A DNA stretch of 64,000 bases from Pandoraea bronchicola (GTDB lineage: Bacteria > Pseudomonadota > Gammaproteobacteria > Burkholderiales > Burkholderiaceae), in the NCBI RefSeq assembly GCF_902459805.1, contig NZ_CABPST010000005.1, positions 62,001 through 126,000 of the forward strand. The letters run 5' to 3'. Both the position numbers and the translations under genes were made by a program. Below are positions 32,201-41,219 of the stretch, in pieces. The notes beneath the pieces are model-generated. The model was given only the letters and a program-made list of their open reading frames with translations. It did not search any database and was not told the DNA's origin. Within the stretch, counting starts at the first letter, position 1; the number at the start of each line of letters is the position of its first letter.

Positions 32201-32435
32201 CCGTCACGCCGGCAATGCGGCCGAGCGAGCGCTCCAGCGGCGTGGCCACGCTCGCGGCCATCGTCTCGGGGCTGGCGCCCGGCAGTGACGCCGAGACGGA
32301 GATCGTCGGGAAATCCACTTGCGGCAGCGGCGAGACGGGCAGCAGCCCGAACGCGACGATGCCCGCCAGCGTCACCCCGATGGTGAGCAGCACGGTCGCG
32401 ACCGAGCGCCGGATGAAGACGGCCGACAGGTTCAT
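29271..32435 (-). CDS. mdtC: RND multidrug efflux permease, MdtC-like
   Basis: This 1054-residue inner-membrane permease has the RND layout: twelve membrane segments and two large periplasmic loops. The proton-relay aspartates in the fourth segment are present ([17 protein letters not shown]). In the MdtABC and MuxABC systems two different permeases assemble into one trimeric pump with one membrane-fusion protein; the tandem arrangement here is the same. Its start overlaps the stop of the preceding permease gene by ATGA. Substrates of such pumps include novobiocin, bile salts and some macrolides; specificity here is not readable from sequence. The B/C naming follows gene order. Confidence 0.93.
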   Translation of the reverse strand: MNLSAVFIRRSVATVLLTIGVTLAGIVAFGLLPVSPLPQVDFPTISVSASLPGASPETMAASVATPLERSLGRIAGVTEMTSSSSLGSTRITLQFDLSRDINGAARDVQAAINAARSLLPSGLPSNPTYRKVNPASAPVMIIALTSESMTRGQMYDAASTILAQKISQLEGVGDVTVGGSSLPAVRVELNPTALNKYQIPLETVRTAIQAVNANRPKGALEDGDQRWQILANDQAKTAKEYLPVIVTYRDGRPVRLADIADVVDSVQDLRNAGSANGKPSVLLIITTQPGANIIETVDGINKILPNLRASIPAAINLDVVMDRTPTIRASLREVERTLLISIALVIMVVFIFLRNWRATLIPSVAVPVSLIGTFGVMYLCGFSLDNLSLMSLTIATGFVVDDAIVVLENISRHIEEGLSPFAAALKGTREVGFTVLSMSISLVAVFIPLLLMGGIVGRLFREFAVTLSAAIIVSLVVSLTTTPMMCARLLKGKPAPGVPAGTAPLAPAPPPRPSIWTRMGGWTERAFDAMLREYERSLTWALRHGPLMLLILFATICLNVWLYTVVPKGFFPQQDTGRMIGFIQADQAISFQAMEKKLADFIKIVQADPDVATVTGFTGGSNRNGGSMFVTLKPLGVRKLSADQVIARLRGKLAKEPGAMLYLQSVQDIRVGGRSSNAQYQYTLQADDLQQLREWEPKVRNAISRLPNLVDVNTDQQDKGLQTTLDVDRDQASRLGLTMSQIDNVLNDAFGQRQVSTIYNPLNQYKVVMEVAPQWWQSPESLKDIYVVTSAGAQVPLSAFARYRPTNTALGVSHQGQFAASTISFNLPPGVSLSEAQASINDAVGRLGMPTSVQGSFQGTAQAFQSALSSQPILILTALLTVYIVLGVLYESYIHPLTILSTLPSAGVGALLALLLFNTEFSIIALIGVILLIGIVKKNAIMMIDFALDAQRRQNMPPREAIYHACVLRFRPIMMTTMAAMLGAIPLALGTGDGAELRQPLGIAIVGGLLVSQVLTLYTTPVVYLYLDRVRLRWARWRTRGRTGHSDVGEVGHG

Positions 32436-35400
32436 CGTGCCTGACCGTCCGTCGTGACCGGGCCAGCACTGCCGCCCGGGTTGCCGTGATCACCCGGCGT
32501 GTGGTCGTCCGACGGCCCGAAGCGCCGTTCGCGCCAGGCACGCGCCCGCGCGGCCAAGCGGTCGAACCACAGGTAGATCACTGGCGTAGTGAACAACGTC
32601 AGCACCTGACTGACCATCAGCCCGCCCACCATCGTGATACCCAGCGGCTGGCGCAACTCCGAGCCCACGCCGGAGCCCAGCATGAGCGGCAGCGCGCCCA
32701 GCACGGCGGCCATCGTCGTCATCAGAATCGGACGGAAACGCAGCAGGCACGCCTGATAAATGGCCTCGCGCGGCGTCATGCCGTGTTCGCGCTCCGCCTC
32801 GAGCGCGAAGTCGATCATCATGATGGCATTCTTCTTGACGATACCGATCAGCAGAATGATGCCGATGATCGCGATGATGCTGATGTCGTTGCCGGAGACC
32901 ATGAGGGCCAGCAGCGCCCCGACACCGGCCGACGGCAGCGTCGACAGAATCGTGATCGGGTGGATGTAGCTCTCATAGAGCACACCCAGCACGATATACA
33001 TCGTCACCACCGCCGCGAGAATCAGCCACAACGTGTTCGAGAGCGACGCCTGGAAGGCCTGTGCCGCACCCTGGAACGTCGTCTGCGTGCTCGCGGGCAG
33101 ACCGATGGCGTCTTCGGCCTGCGTGATGGCCTTCACGGCGTCGCCCAGCGACGCGCCCCTGGCGAGGTTGAACGAGATCGTCGCGGCCGGGAACTGCGCC
33201 TGATGGTTGATCGCCAGTGGCGTGGGCTTTTCCACGATCTTCGCGAACGACGTGAGCGGCACCTGCACGCCCGAGGCCGACGCGACGTAAATGCCCTTGA
33301 GTGCATCGGGCCCGCGCTGGAAGTCGTCTGCCACTTCGAGCACCACACGGTATTGCGACGCCTGCGTATAGATCGTCGAAATCAGCCGCTGACCGAACGC
33401 GCTGTAAAGCGTCTGGTCGACGGCAGACGGGGTGACGCCCAGCCGGCTTGCGGTATCGCGGTCGATGTCCACATAGGCCTGCAAGCCGTTGACTTGCAGA
33501 TCGCTCGTGACGTCTGCCAGTTGCGGCAGGTGTTGCAGCTTCTCGACGAGTTTCGGCACCCAGACGCCGAGCGTATCCAGACTCGGGTCCTGCAGCGTGA
33601 ACTGATACTGCGTTCGACTGATGCGGTCTTCGATGGTCAGATCCTGCACCGGCTGCATGAAGAGCGCGATGCCCGGCACCTTCGCGACTTCGGGTTGAAT
33701 GCGGCGAATGACTTCCGAGGCATCGAGCCCGCGCACGCCCTTGTCCTTCAGGTTGATGAGCAAACGCCCGCTGTTGAGCGTGGCGTTTACGCCGTCGACC
33801 CCGATGAACGACGACACCGACTCGACAGCCGGATCTTCAAGCACAGCGGCGACCAGCGCTTGCTGACGCTCGCCCATCGCGGCGAACGAGATTGACTGCG
33901 GCGCTTCGGAGATGCCCTGGATCACCCCCGTGTCCTGTACCGGGAAGAACCCCTTCGGCACCCACATGTACAGCAGCACCGTGAGCACGAGTGTGCCCAG
34001 CGCGACGAGCAGCGTGGCCGGCTGACGATCAAGCACCCACGTAAGCCATTCGCCGTACTTCGCGATGATGCGATCGAAGATCTCGCCGGTCTTGCGATAG
34101 AACTTGCCCTGCTTGTCTTCCGGGACATGGCGCAGCAGCTTCGCGCACATCATGGGGGTGAGCGTGAGCGACACCACGGCCGAGATGAGGATCGACACCG
34201 CCAGCGTGATCGCAAATTCGCGGAACAGGCGGCCAACGACGTCCCCCATGAACAGCAGCGGAATCAGCACCGCGATCAGCGAGAAGGTCAGCGAAATGAT
34301 CGTGAAGCCGATCTGCTCCGCGCCCTTGAGCGCCGCCTGCAACGGCTTTTCCCCCTGCTCCATGTAACGCGCGATGTTCTCGATCATCACGATGGCGTCG
34401 TCGACCACGAAGCCGGTCGCGATGGTCAGCGCCATGAGCGTCAGGTTGTTGATCGAGAAGCCGGCCAGATACATGACGCCGAACGTGCCGACCAGCGACA
34501 GCGGCACGGCCACGCTCGGGATGATGGTCGCCGAGACGTTACGCAGGAACAGGAAGATCACCATCACCACGAGGGCGACGGCGAGGATGAGTTCGAACTG
34601 CACGTCGGAGACCGAGGCGCGAATCGTCGTGGTGCGGTCGGTGAGCAGCTTGACGTCGATGCTGCCCGGCAGCGCGGCCTGCAATTGCGGCAACAGCGCC
34701 TTGACCTTGTTGACTGTCTCGATCACGTTCGCGCCCGGCTGGCGCTGCACGTTCAGCACAATGGCCGGCGTGGTGTCGGCCCACGCGGCGAGCTTGGTGT
34801 TCTCCGCACCGTCGATGACGTCCGCAATGTCGGAAAGCCGGATCGGGCCGCCATTCTTGTAAGCAATGACGAGATTGCGATATTCGTCGGCAGAGGCGAG
34901 CTGGTCGTTGGCATCGATGGTCGAGGCGCGTAACGGACCGTCGAAACTCCCCTTCGCCTGATTGACGTTGGCCGCCGCGATGGACGTGCGAACGTCTTCG
35001 ATATTGAGTCCGTACGATGTGATCGCGCGCGGATTGACCTGAATACGCACGGCCGGACGCTGTCCGCCCGAAATACTCACCAGACCGATGCCGGGCAACT
35101 GCGAGATCTTTTGCGCGACGCGTGTGTCGACCAGATCCTCCAGCTTGGGCAGCGGCATGGTCTTCGACATGATCGCCAGCGTCAGGATCGGCGTGTCGGC
35201 CGGGTTGACCTTGCTGTAGATCGGCGGCATCGGCAGATCGCTCGGCAGCAGGTTGCTGGCGCTGTTGATCGCGGCCTGCACTTCCTGTTCGGCGACGTCG
35301 AGTCCGAGGTCGAGCGAAAACTGCAACGTGATGACCGACGCGCCCCCCGAACTGGTCGAGGACATCTGGTTCAGGCCCGGCATCTGACCGAACTGACGCT

Positions 35401-35602
35401 CCAGCGGGGCCGTGACCGACGAGGTCATGACGTCCGGACTCGCCCCCGGATAAAGCGTGACCACCTGAATCGTCGGATAGTCGACTTCCGGCAGCGCCGA
35501 GAGCGGCAGCAGCCGGTAGGCGACGAAACCGGCAAGCAGGATCGCCAGCATCAGCAACGATGTGGCGACCGGTCGGAGAATAAACGGGCGGGACGGATTC
35601 AT
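32432..35602 (-). CDS. mdtB: RND multidrug efflux permease, MdtB-like
   Basis: This 1056-residue RND permease is the first of two paralogous pump subunits in the operon. It has the same layout as its neighbour, with the relay aspartates in [19 protein letters not shown] and the start [17 protein letters not shown] typical of the MdtB/MuxB branch. It is separated from the membrane-fusion protein gene by 80 bases and overlaps the next permease gene by ATGA. Two adjacent permeases with a single fusion protein argue for a heteromultimeric pump rather than two separate systems. Confidence 0.93.
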   Translation of the reverse strand: MNPSRPFILRPVATSLLMLAILLAGFVAYRLLPLSALPEVDYPTIQVVTLYPGASPDVMTSSVTAPLERQFGQMPGLNQMSSTSSGGASVITLQFSLDLGLDVAEQEVQAAINSASNLLPSDLPMPPIYSKVNPADTPILTLAIMSKTMPLPKLEDLVDTRVAQKISQLPGIGLVSISGGQRPAVRIQVNPRAITSYGLNIEDVRTSIAAANVNQAKGSFDGPLRASTIDANDQLASADEYRNLVIAYKNGGPIRLSDIADVIDGAENTKLAAWADTTPAIVLNVQRQPGANVIETVNKVKALLPQLQAALPGSIDVKLLTDRTTTIRASVSDVQFELILAVALVVMVIFLFLRNVSATIIPSVAVPLSLVGTFGVMYLAGFSINNLTLMALTIATGFVVDDAIVMIENIARYMEQGEKPLQAALKGAEQIGFTIISLTFSLIAVLIPLLFMGDVVGRLFREFAITLAVSILISAVVSLTLTPMMCAKLLRHVPEDKQGKFYRKTGEIFDRIIAKYGEWLTWVLDRQPATLLVALGTLVLTVLLYMWVPKGFFPVQDTGVIQGISEAPQSISFAAMGERQQALVAAVLEDPAVESVSSFIGVDGVNATLNSGRLLINLKDKGVRGLDASEVIRRIQPEVAKVPGIALFMQPVQDLTIEDRISRTQYQFTLQDPSLDTLGVWVPKLVEKLQHLPQLADVTSDLQVNGLQAYVDIDRDTASRLGVTPSAVDQTLYSAFGQRLISTIYTQASQYRVVLEVADDFQRGPDALKGIYVASASGVQVPLTSFAKIVEKPTPLAINHQAQFPAATISFNLARGASLGDAVKAITQAEDAIGLPASTQTTFQGAAQAFQASLSNTLWLILAAVVTMYIVLGVLYESYIHPITILSTLPSAGVGALLALMVSGNDISIIAIIGIILLIGIVKKNAIMMIDFALEAEREHGMTPREAIYQACLLRFRPILMTTMAAVLGALPLMLGSGVGSELRQPLGITMVGGLMVSQVLTLFTTPVIYLWFDRLAARARAWRERRFGPSDDHTPGDHGNPGGSAGPVTTDGQAR

Positions 35603-35682
35603 TGGCTACGTTCAGGGGCGTCTCTGGGGGCGTGGTCGGGCTTGAGCGCGCGAGGCGCCGCGTGGCGTCACGCGACGGCGTT

Positions 35683-37035
35683 CTATTGCGCCGGACGGCG
35701 ATGCCCGCCGTTGCCGTTGCGCTTCTCGCCCGGGGCACGCGGTGCGACGGCCGCCGCGCGGCTCTCGGCCGTAATCACCTCGACCTTGGCGCCATCACGC
35801 AGCTTGTCCATGCCGTCGATCACGAGTTTCTCGCCCGGTGCGACGCCCGACTCCACTGCCACGTGGGTGCCGTCGGTCGGCCCGAGCTTCACGGTCTTGA
35901 GCTTGATGGTCTGATCCGGCTGCACGGCGTAGACGAAGCTGCCCTGCGTGCCGCGCTGCACAGCCGCGCTCGGAATCAGCGTGGCGCCCTTGAGCGTGTC
36001 GACGAGCATCTTCACGTTGACGAACTGGTTCGGGAACAGCAAGCCCTCGCCATTGGCGAACTCGGCCTTGAGCTTGACGGTTCCGGTCGTCGTGTCGATC
36101 TGGTTGTCGATGGAGGCGAGCTTGCCGCTCGCGAGCTTGATCTTTCCGGCCCGGTCGAAGGCTTCGACAAGCAGCGTCTCGCCGCTGCGCGAACGCTTGA
36201 CCACCTTTGGCAGATTGTCTTCAGGAATGGTGTAGACGACAGTAATCGGCGTGACTTCGTTGATAATCACGATACCGTTGGTGTCCGAAGCGTGAATGAT
36301 ATTGCCCGGATCGACCTGACGCAGCCCCGCCAGCCCGGAGACCGGTGCGGTCACGCTCGCGTAGCTCAATTGCAGGCGGGCGTTGCCGAGCTGGCCTTCG
36401 TCGGACTTGACCGTGCCTTCGTACTGCTTAACGAGCGCGCGCTGGGTATCGACGGTCTGTCCGGCAATCGAGTCCTGCTTCAGGAGGGTCTCGTAACGGG
36501 CAAGGTCGAGCTGGGCGTTCTTGAGCAGTGCCTGATCGTGGGCGAGCTGGCCCTCCATCTGCGTGACCTGCACCTGGAACGGACGCGGATCGATTTCGGC
36601 AAGCAACTGGCCTTCCTTGACCATGTCGCCTTCCTTGAAATGCACCTTCATGAGTTGGCCGTCGACCCGCGAATGCACGGTGACGCTGCGCGTCGGAGTG
36701 ACCGTGCCCAGCCCGCTGAGGAAGACCGGCAAGTCGCCCGTCTTCGCCTCGGCCGCAGTGACAGGCGTGGCAGGCGCCCCGGCCATACCGGCCGGCGGAC
36801 CGCCACGGCGGCCGCCCGCCTGAGCGGGGCCCTGGGCATTTTGGGCGTGCAGCCGGTAATAGACACCGCCCGCGATGAGCACGACGATCAGCCCGATGAC
36901 ACCGGGCACGAGCCAGCGGCGCATACGTGATGGCGCCTGGACTGCCCCTGTGTTGCGTTGCGCCCCGGGGGTGGGGGACGTGGGCCGATCAGAACCGTTC
37001 GGTTGTTCCGAACCGTGGGGACCGTGCTCGGTCAT
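35683..37035 (-). CDS. mdtA: RND efflux membrane-fusion protein, MdtA-like
   Basis: This 450-residue periplasmic adaptor has an N-terminal cytoplasmic tail rich in Pro/Gly/Asn (residues 1-38), one membrane anchor (about 40-62), then the barrel-sandwich/lipoyl halves flanking an alpha-hairpin and a beta-barrel domain (VTVHSRVDGQLMKVHFKEG near 105 starts the lipoyl half). The C-terminal 20 residues are basic and Pro/Gly-rich. A GAGGAAG ribosome site precedes the ATG at 37035. It is the first gene of the efflux operon and is divergent from the two-component regulator gene, 521 bp away, which resembles how BaeSR sits with mdtABC. Confidence 0.92.
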   Translation of the reverse strand: MTEHGPHGSEQPNGSDRPTSPTPGAQRNTGAVQAPSRMRRWLVPGVIGLIVVLIAGGVYYRLHAQNAQGPAQAGGRRGGPPAGMAGAPATPVTAAEAKTGDLPVFLSGLGTVTPTRSVTVHSRVDGQLMKVHFKEGDMVKEGQLLAEIDPRPFQVQVTQMEGQLAHDQALLKNAQLDLARYETLLKQDSIAGQTVDTQRALVKQYEGTVKSDEGQLGNARLQLSYASVTAPVSGLAGLRQVDPGNIIHASDTNGIVIINEVTPITVVYTIPEDNLPKVVKRSRSGETLLVEAFDRAGKIKLASGKLASIDNQIDTTTGTVKLKAEFANGEGLLFPNQFVNVKMLVDTLKGATLIPSAAVQRGTQGSFVYAVQPDQTIKLKTVKLGPTDGTHVAVESGVAPGEKLVIDGMDKLRDGAKVEVITAESRAAAVAPRAPGEKRNGNGGHRRPAQ

Positions 37036-37375
37036 GACTTCCTCGTAACAGCGGAGTAGTTAGCGGATTCGTCCAATGCGGACGACATACTTTTTTATCT
37101 GATTGCTGCGGCGCGGCAAATTGCCCGGAAACGCCCGGTATCATCCTGGACGGCGCCTTGTGCCGGTTTCGGCTGATCAGCATAGCAGACCGTTGTGAAA
37201 GTCCGATGCGATGGCCGATTACAACAGCTTTCCGTGCCGGCAAGCGAAGGCGTTGCTGCTGAAAGACCGGCAGCGTGGCCGATGGTTCGCATCGGCTCCC
37301 CTGCGCGGTGTCTTGCGGCGCGGTGCCGGGCCGGGCATTGCCTTGTCGCAGCGCTCTCGCGGCGCGAGATGTGCG

Positions 37376-37427
37376 ATTGGGTAGACCGAAATTGCCGCCC
37401 AAACGGCGGCGCATTGGGTAGAGCGAA
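37376..37427. repeat. Direct repeats ATTGGGTAGASCGAA flanking a hairpin
   Basis: Two 15-base copies, ATTGGGTAGACCGAA at 37376-37390 and ATTGGGTAGAGCGAA at 37413-37427, differ at one base and are 37 bases apart. Between them GCCGCC (37394-37399) pairs with GGCGGC (37405-37410). They lie in the gap between mdtA and the divergent regulator gene, so they may be operator half-sites. Confidence 0.55.
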
Positions 37428-37452
37428 GCTTACGTGACAGGCGCGAAATTCG

Positions 37453-37509
37453 TGCGTAATCAAAGCTGGCTCTATTATTACGCATCGTTACAGATGACCA
37501 AGACTGTAA
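37453..37509. promoter_or_regulatory. Nested inverted repeats upstream of the response regulator gene
   Basis: TGCGTAAT at 37453-37460 pairs with ATTACGCA at 37477-37484, and TTACAG at 37488-37493 pairs with CTGTAA at 37504-37509. All arms share a GTAAT/TTACA-like core. They sit 48-104 bases before the regulator start at 37557, a good position for an autoregulatory site of an OmpR-type protein. The assignment to that regulator is inference. The rest of the gap (37036-37375) shows nothing distinctive. Confidence 0.5.
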
Positions 37510-37556
37510 TGCCCGGAAACAAAACGCGTGTAAAGCCGCGCGGGGAGGCCACTATC

Positions 37557-38303
37557 ATGACGACACTACCTGTCCGAACGAATATGAAGATTCTTGTTGT
37601 CGACGACGATCCCGATCTGCGTGATCTGCTGCGCGAGTACCTGAGCCGCCATGGCTTCTCGGTCGCGGTGATGCATGACGGCGATGGGCTGGCCGCACGC
37701 CTCGAGCGTGAGCGTCCCGCCCTGATCGTGCTAGACCTGATGATGCCCAAGGTTGACGGTCTCACGGCACTGCGTGATTTGCGTGCGCGCAACGACGACG
37801 TGCCGGTGATCCTGCTCACGGCGCGCAGCGACGAGATCGACCGTATCGTGGGGCTGGAAATCGGCGCCGACGACTATCTCGGCAAACCGTTCAGCCCGCG
37901 CGAACTGCTGGCCCGGATCAACGCCGTGCTGCGCCGTCGCAAGTCGCCCGACGCCGCTGTGCCCGAGCAGCGCGAAAACTACGCATTCGGCCCGTTCGTG
38001 CTCGACTTCCGTAGCCGCACGCTCACTCGCGATGCCCAATTGCTCACACTTTCGGACGGTGAATACGGGTTGCTGCGACTGCTGGTGAACCATGCCATGC
38101 AAGTGCTGTCGCGCGAACGCATCATCGAATTGCTCTACGGCGCGGACAGCGACGTCAACGACCGCGGCATCGACGTGCAGATCTGGCGCTTGCGCCGCCT
38201 GCTCGACGAAGACGCGCAGAGCCCGCGCTTTATTCAGACCGTGCGCGGGCGTGGTTACATCTTCGTTCCCGACGGCCAACGCGCCGATATGGCCATCGGT
38301 TGA
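37557..38303 (+). CDS. OmpR-type response regulator
   Basis: This 248-residue regulator has a receiver domain (residues 10-125) with the acidic pair Asp16-Asp17, phosphoacceptor Asp60 (LIVLDLMMPK), the Thr/Lys switch residues (LLTARS, GKPFSPRELLARI), and an OmpR winged-helix domain at about 145-240 ending RFIQTVRGRGYIFVP. The ATG at 37557 has a GGGGAGG ribosome site, so I prefer it to the GTG at 37434. It forms a pair with the kinase at 38441 and is divergent from the RND efflux operon, its likely target. Confidence 0.93.
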   Translation: MTTLPVRTNMKILVVDDDPDLRDLLREYLSRHGFSVAVMHDGDGLAARLERERPALIVLDLMMPKVDGLTALRDLRARNDDVPVILLTARSDEIDRIVGLEIGADDYLGKPFSPRELLARINAVLRRRKSPDAAVPEQRENYAFGPFVLDFRSRTLTRDAQLLTLSDGEYGLLRLLVNHAMQVLSRERIIELLYGADSDVNDRGIDVQIWRLRRLLDEDAQSPRFIQTVRGRGYIFVPDGQRADMAIG

Positions 38304-38440
38304 TGGACCGGTGCCGAACGCGGCCTTTTATCACCGTTGCGTTCGGTCACCGTCCGGTTCGAAGACGTCATCTCCCGGTCTGACAAGGACTCCGGCATGC
38401 AGCCGACACTGCTTACCCCGGCGCACATGCGGAGCATCGC

Positions 38441-39715
38441 ATGAAGCGCCGTTTCGACACGCTGTTTGGCCGGCTGGCGGTGCTCATCATTGCCGCACTG
38501 GTCATCAGCCATTTCTCGTATCTCACGATCCTGCGCAGCGATCATGACGACACGCGCGTGCAGAACGCCGCCGAACAAATGGCGTTCATCATCAAGGCCG
38601 CGTCGCAAGTGCATGACGGCAACTCGACGCTCACGCTGCCCGATCTCGTGCAAGTCGTACCGGCCTCGTTCGCGCATGGCGACGTCTTCGAGCCGACCAG
38701 CAAGAACGCCCGCCTGACGACCGAACTGGCCCGGCGCCTGCCAGCCGGCACGCAATTGCGCGTGGAGCGCACGCCGCCACCGCGCATCTGGGCGCGGTTG
38801 CCGGGCCGCGACTACTGGATCGCCACGCCAGTGCTGTCCGTGCGCAATCCGCCGGGCACCGCCACGATTCTGCCGGGTCTGGCCGCCGTGCTCGGCATTA
38901 CTGTCATCTTTGCGCTGTTTGCCGCCTGGCAGTTGCAGCGGCCCGTGCGGGATATGGCCGCGGCAGCCGAGCAACTCGCGACCCATCGCGTTCGAACGCA
39001 GGTCAAGGAGCGCGGCCCGCTGGAGTTGCGTCAACTGACCGAGCGTTTCAATCGCATGAGTCACGACATCGTGCAAACCGACCGCGAGCGCAATACGATG
39101 CTGGCTGGTATCGCCCACGACCTGAAAACGCCGCTCGCACGGTTACGCCTGCGCGCCGAAATGATCGACGATGTGCATATGAGCGAGGGTATTACGCGCG
39201 ATGCCGAATCGATGACCCGGATCGTCGATCAGTTCCTGCTGTTTGCCAGGGGCATTGAAATGGACAGCGCGGCGTCGCCGGTGGAAGCCCGCATTCCTTC
39301 GCTGATTGCCCCGTTCCTCGATCAGGGCTACGCCATCGAACTGGACTTGCAGGCCGGGCCGGGCTTCAAGCTACGCCAGACCTACCTCGAGCGTATCGTG
39401 AACAATCTGCTCGACAACGCGGTGACATACGGCCGGGCGCCGCTCGCGATCCGCACCTCGCAGGACGCCAGCGGCTGGCGTCTCGTGATCGAAGACAGCG
39501 GTCCGGGCATTCCGAACGAAGACATCAACCGGATCGTGCGCCCCTTCGTGCGCCTGGACCCGGCGCGCGGCGGCAATGCCCATTGCGGACTGGGCCTCGC
39601 CATCGTCGACAAGCTCACCCAGCAGTTGGGCGGGCGCGTATCGTTCAGCAACCGCACCTCGGGCGGCCTGCAGGTCACACTGATGTTCCCCCCGGACGAT
39701 CCGGGCGCGGAGTAA
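38441..39715 (+). CDS. Sensor histidine kinase (EnvZ-like)
   Basis: This 424-residue membrane kinase has two membrane segments (about residues 12-32 and 145-165) around a short periplasmic domain of roughly 110 residues, then a HAMP region, the dimerisation/phosphoacceptor helix with His226 (LAGIAHDLKTPLARLRL) and a catalytic ATPase domain with the N box (NNLLDNAVTYG), G1 (DSGPGI) and G2 (GLGLAIV) motifs. It is the partner of the regulator at 37557, 137 bases upstream. The signal it senses is unknown. It ends before a bidirectional terminator. Confidence 0.93.
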   Translation: MKRRFDTLFGRLAVLIIAALVISHFSYLTILRSDHDDTRVQNAAEQMAFIIKAASQVHDGNSTLTLPDLVQVVPASFAHGDVFEPTSKNARLTTELARRLPAGTQLRVERTPPPRIWARLPGRDYWIATPVLSVRNPPGTATILPGLAAVLGITVIFALFAAWQLQRPVRDMAAAAEQLATHRVRTQVKERGPLELRQLTERFNRMSHDIVQTDRERNTMLAGIAHDLKTPLARLRLRAEMIDDVHMSEGITRDAESMTRIVDQFLLFARGIEMDSAASPVEARIPSLIAPFLDQGYAIELDLQAGPGFKLRQTYLERIVNNLLDNAVTYGRAPLAIRTSQDASGWRLVIEDSGPGIPNEDINRIVRPFVRLDPARGGNAHCGLGLAIVDKLTQQLGGRVSFSNRTSGGLQVTLMFPPDDPGAE

Positions 39716-39808
39716 GCCACCCGGTGCAGGGTTAGCCAAGGCGTCGGCGCCGGGCGCCCCCTCGTTCCGCTCGCCTCACACGCTCCGCGTGCCGATTCCC
39801 GCCCAATG

Positions 39809-39845
39809 AAAAAACCCGCCGTCGATAAACGAACGGCGGGTTTTT
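39809..39845. terminator. Bidirectional intrinsic terminator
   Basis: A-rich left arm plus CCCGCCGT (to 39822) pairs with ACGGCGGG plus a T run (39833-39845), loop CGATAAACGA. It has A on one side and T on the other, so it can stop transcription from the sensor kinase gene (+) and from the H-NS gene (-), which converge here. Confidence 0.92.
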
Positions 39846-40048
39846 CATTTCGGGCACTGCATCACATCAAGCCACAGCCAGGCGATCCAAGGTTGGGGGC
39901 GCTGCGACTACTGGGCTGCTGCTTTACTGCTCTCAGGGACACGGTTGAGATGGCAAGACGCTACGACCTCAGGGGGTCGCAGCGGCTGTCGGCTCCCCGA
40001 CCTCCCTGGCATGTGACCGGCAATGCCAGTCCGGCTGACGCCGGCGAA
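39846..40048 (-). other. Structured 3' untranslated region of the H-NS gene or a small RNA
   Basis: These 203 bases lie between the H-NS stop codon and the shared terminator. They contain several inverted repeats: GCTGCGAC (39901-39908) with GTCGCAGC (39976-39983), CGACC/GGTCG at 39964-39979, CTGGCAT (40006-40012) with ATGCCAG (40023-40029), and CCGGC/GCCGG at 40031-40044. No supportable protein frame is present. Confidence 0.4.
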
Positions 40049-40339
40049 TTACTTGATCAGGAACTTCTCTTTATTCTTCCCGACCCACTTCGGCGCGCGG
40101 CCGCGGCCCGACCACGTTTCGCCGGTCGCCGGATTCATGTACTTCGGCGCAATCTGTGCACGAGCGGCGCGGCGGCGGCCTTCCGTCACGGCAAGACCCA
40201 GATCCTTCGCAGTCAGTTCGTATTCCTGGATCTTCTGTTTGACTTCGGCGATGACCTGAGCCACTTCACGGGTCCGGGCCTCTTCGATTTGCTTTTCGAT
40301 CTTCTCGCGTTGAGCGACGAGTTCCTTGTAGCTTGCCAT
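40049..40339 (-). CDS. H-NS family nucleoid-associated protein
   Basis: This 96-residue protein has the H-NS layout: an N-terminal coiled-coil oligomerisation segment (about residues 1-50, charged and Glu/Lys-rich, beginning MASYKELVAQREKIEK) and a C-terminal DNA-binding core WSGRGRAPKWVG (about 76-87), the Burkholderia-type version of the AT-hook-like loop. H-NS proteins bind AT-rich DNA and silence horizontally acquired genes. The ATG at 40339 follows an AAGGAC site; an in-frame start at 40375 is possible but not family-like. An AT-rich gap lies directly upstream. Confidence 0.93.
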   Translation of the reverse strand: MASYKELVAQREKIEKQIEEARTREVAQVIAEVKQKIQEYELTAKDLGLAVTEGRRRAARAQIAPKYMNPATGETWSGRGRAPKWVGKNKEKFLIK

Positions 40340-40799
40340 CTGGCGTGTCCTTACGTTGTTAAAATGGATCGCCACTTAAAATAGCACGAGTTTTAATAAT
40401 TTGAAAACGGCATTTCCGGCAAATGAGTCTGCGCACGCACAAACCTCATTGAATTGTCCGATCGGTGCTTCAGAAAATGCACAGAATCGGGGCACGAATC
40501 GAGGATTACCGCCGCGCCTGCGTCACCGATATCCCTCGATAAGCGATGCCAATTTCCCTGCAATATGGAACGAATGCTACGCGCAGTGATCAGGACTCCT
40601 CGCGGCACTATAGGTTCACGCGCCATCCAGCAAGATTTGGTAAGTATTTACCGACATCAGGTTCTCTTGCCCGCAACACCGATGTGGCGATCATTCGATC
40701 GACTCAAGATATACGATCATAAATATTTAATTTCATTCCGATCATTCTGTTATCCGAAGCACCTTGTTCATTCGAAGCACGCGTATCGGGTACCGCGAT

Positions 40800-40886
40800 T
40801 TACGGATAAGCCGAGTTGACGATTTCCTCGAGAATTAGACGGCTTTTGCCCGACATCGGATTGATATCGGCGGATACCAGGCCCAT
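40800..40886 (-). CDS. Candidate small protein of 28 residues
   Basis: The frame starts at an ATG at 40886 preceded by GGGAGGAACG, a near-consensus ribosome site at good spacing, and encodes MGLVSADINPMSGKSRL and a further 11 residues. The same frame stays open upstream to an ATG at 41018 (72 residues), but only the short form has the ribosome site. I do not recognise it. It lies inside the AT-rich gap upstream of the H-NS gene, so it may be a remnant or a genuine small protein. Confidence 0.25.
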   Translation of the reverse strand: MGLVSADINPMSGKSRLILEEIVNSAYP

Positions 40887-40908
40887 CGTTCCTCCCAATG
40901 AGGGTTTT

Positions 40909-40920
40909 GCCGATATCGGC
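40909..40920. repeat. 12-bp perfect palindrome GCCGATATCGGC
   Basis: GCCGATATCGGC is self-complementary over all 12 bases. Its core GATATCGG recurs at about 40863 and, as the complement CCGATATC, near 40527. It lies 24 bases ahead of the small-frame start at 40886 on the minus strand. Confidence 0.5.
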
Positions 40921-40996
40921 GACAATAATCTTTCTATGACCATCCGGGTGTCGACATACTGATAAATCGGGACATAGCGATACCCGCACCAAATTG

Positions 40997-41012
40997 TTGA
41001 CGTATACGTCAA
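40997..41012. promoter_or_regulatory. 16-bp perfect palindrome TTGACGTATACGTCAA
   Basis: TTGACGTATACGTCAA reads the same on both strands over all 16 bases. A perfect palindrome of this length in an intergenic region is the classic form of an operator for a dimeric regulator. No regulator gene is directly adjacent other than the H-NS gene, which does not need palindromes. Confidence 0.5.
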
Positions 41013-41219
41013 TCTCATGCATCGATCTCATTTCCCGAATTGGAAGCGTTTTCGTAAGATAGGAGAATTGTTGCCCCCCGGATACCGGCCAAGGCCCATG
41101 CGACAAGGGTTACCGGAGAGACGGCTGTATTGGCGCGGTTGAAATTAAGCAAATCCTGATTTGTGCTGATCGGCAATGGCCGTCTGAATTCGAACTGATT
41201 CAACAGGGATTTTGAGCGC

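Larger units (their letters stand above)
40340..41219. other. 880-bp AT-rich gap with palindromes
   Basis: This gap separates the H-NS start from the divergent acetyltransferase gene and is clearly less GC-rich than the rest of the window (for example 40700-40740 and 40920-40990). Besides the promoter of the H-NS gene (AT-rich stretch around 40375-40400) it holds the perfect palindromes described separately and repeated GATATCGG motifs (near 40530, 40863 and 40912). Only short frames exist; one with a good ribosome site is listed at 40800-40886. Confidence 0.6.

Noticed and set aside
32486-33895. Antisense frame of 469 residues within the MdtB-like gene
   Set aside because: Composition is dominated by Arg and His and it lies fully inside a strongly supported RND permease.
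37434-37556. N-terminal extension of the response regulator from a GTG at 37434
   Set aside because: The extension has no receiver-like sequence, overlaps the inverted repeats, and the ATG at 37557 has a far better ribosome site.
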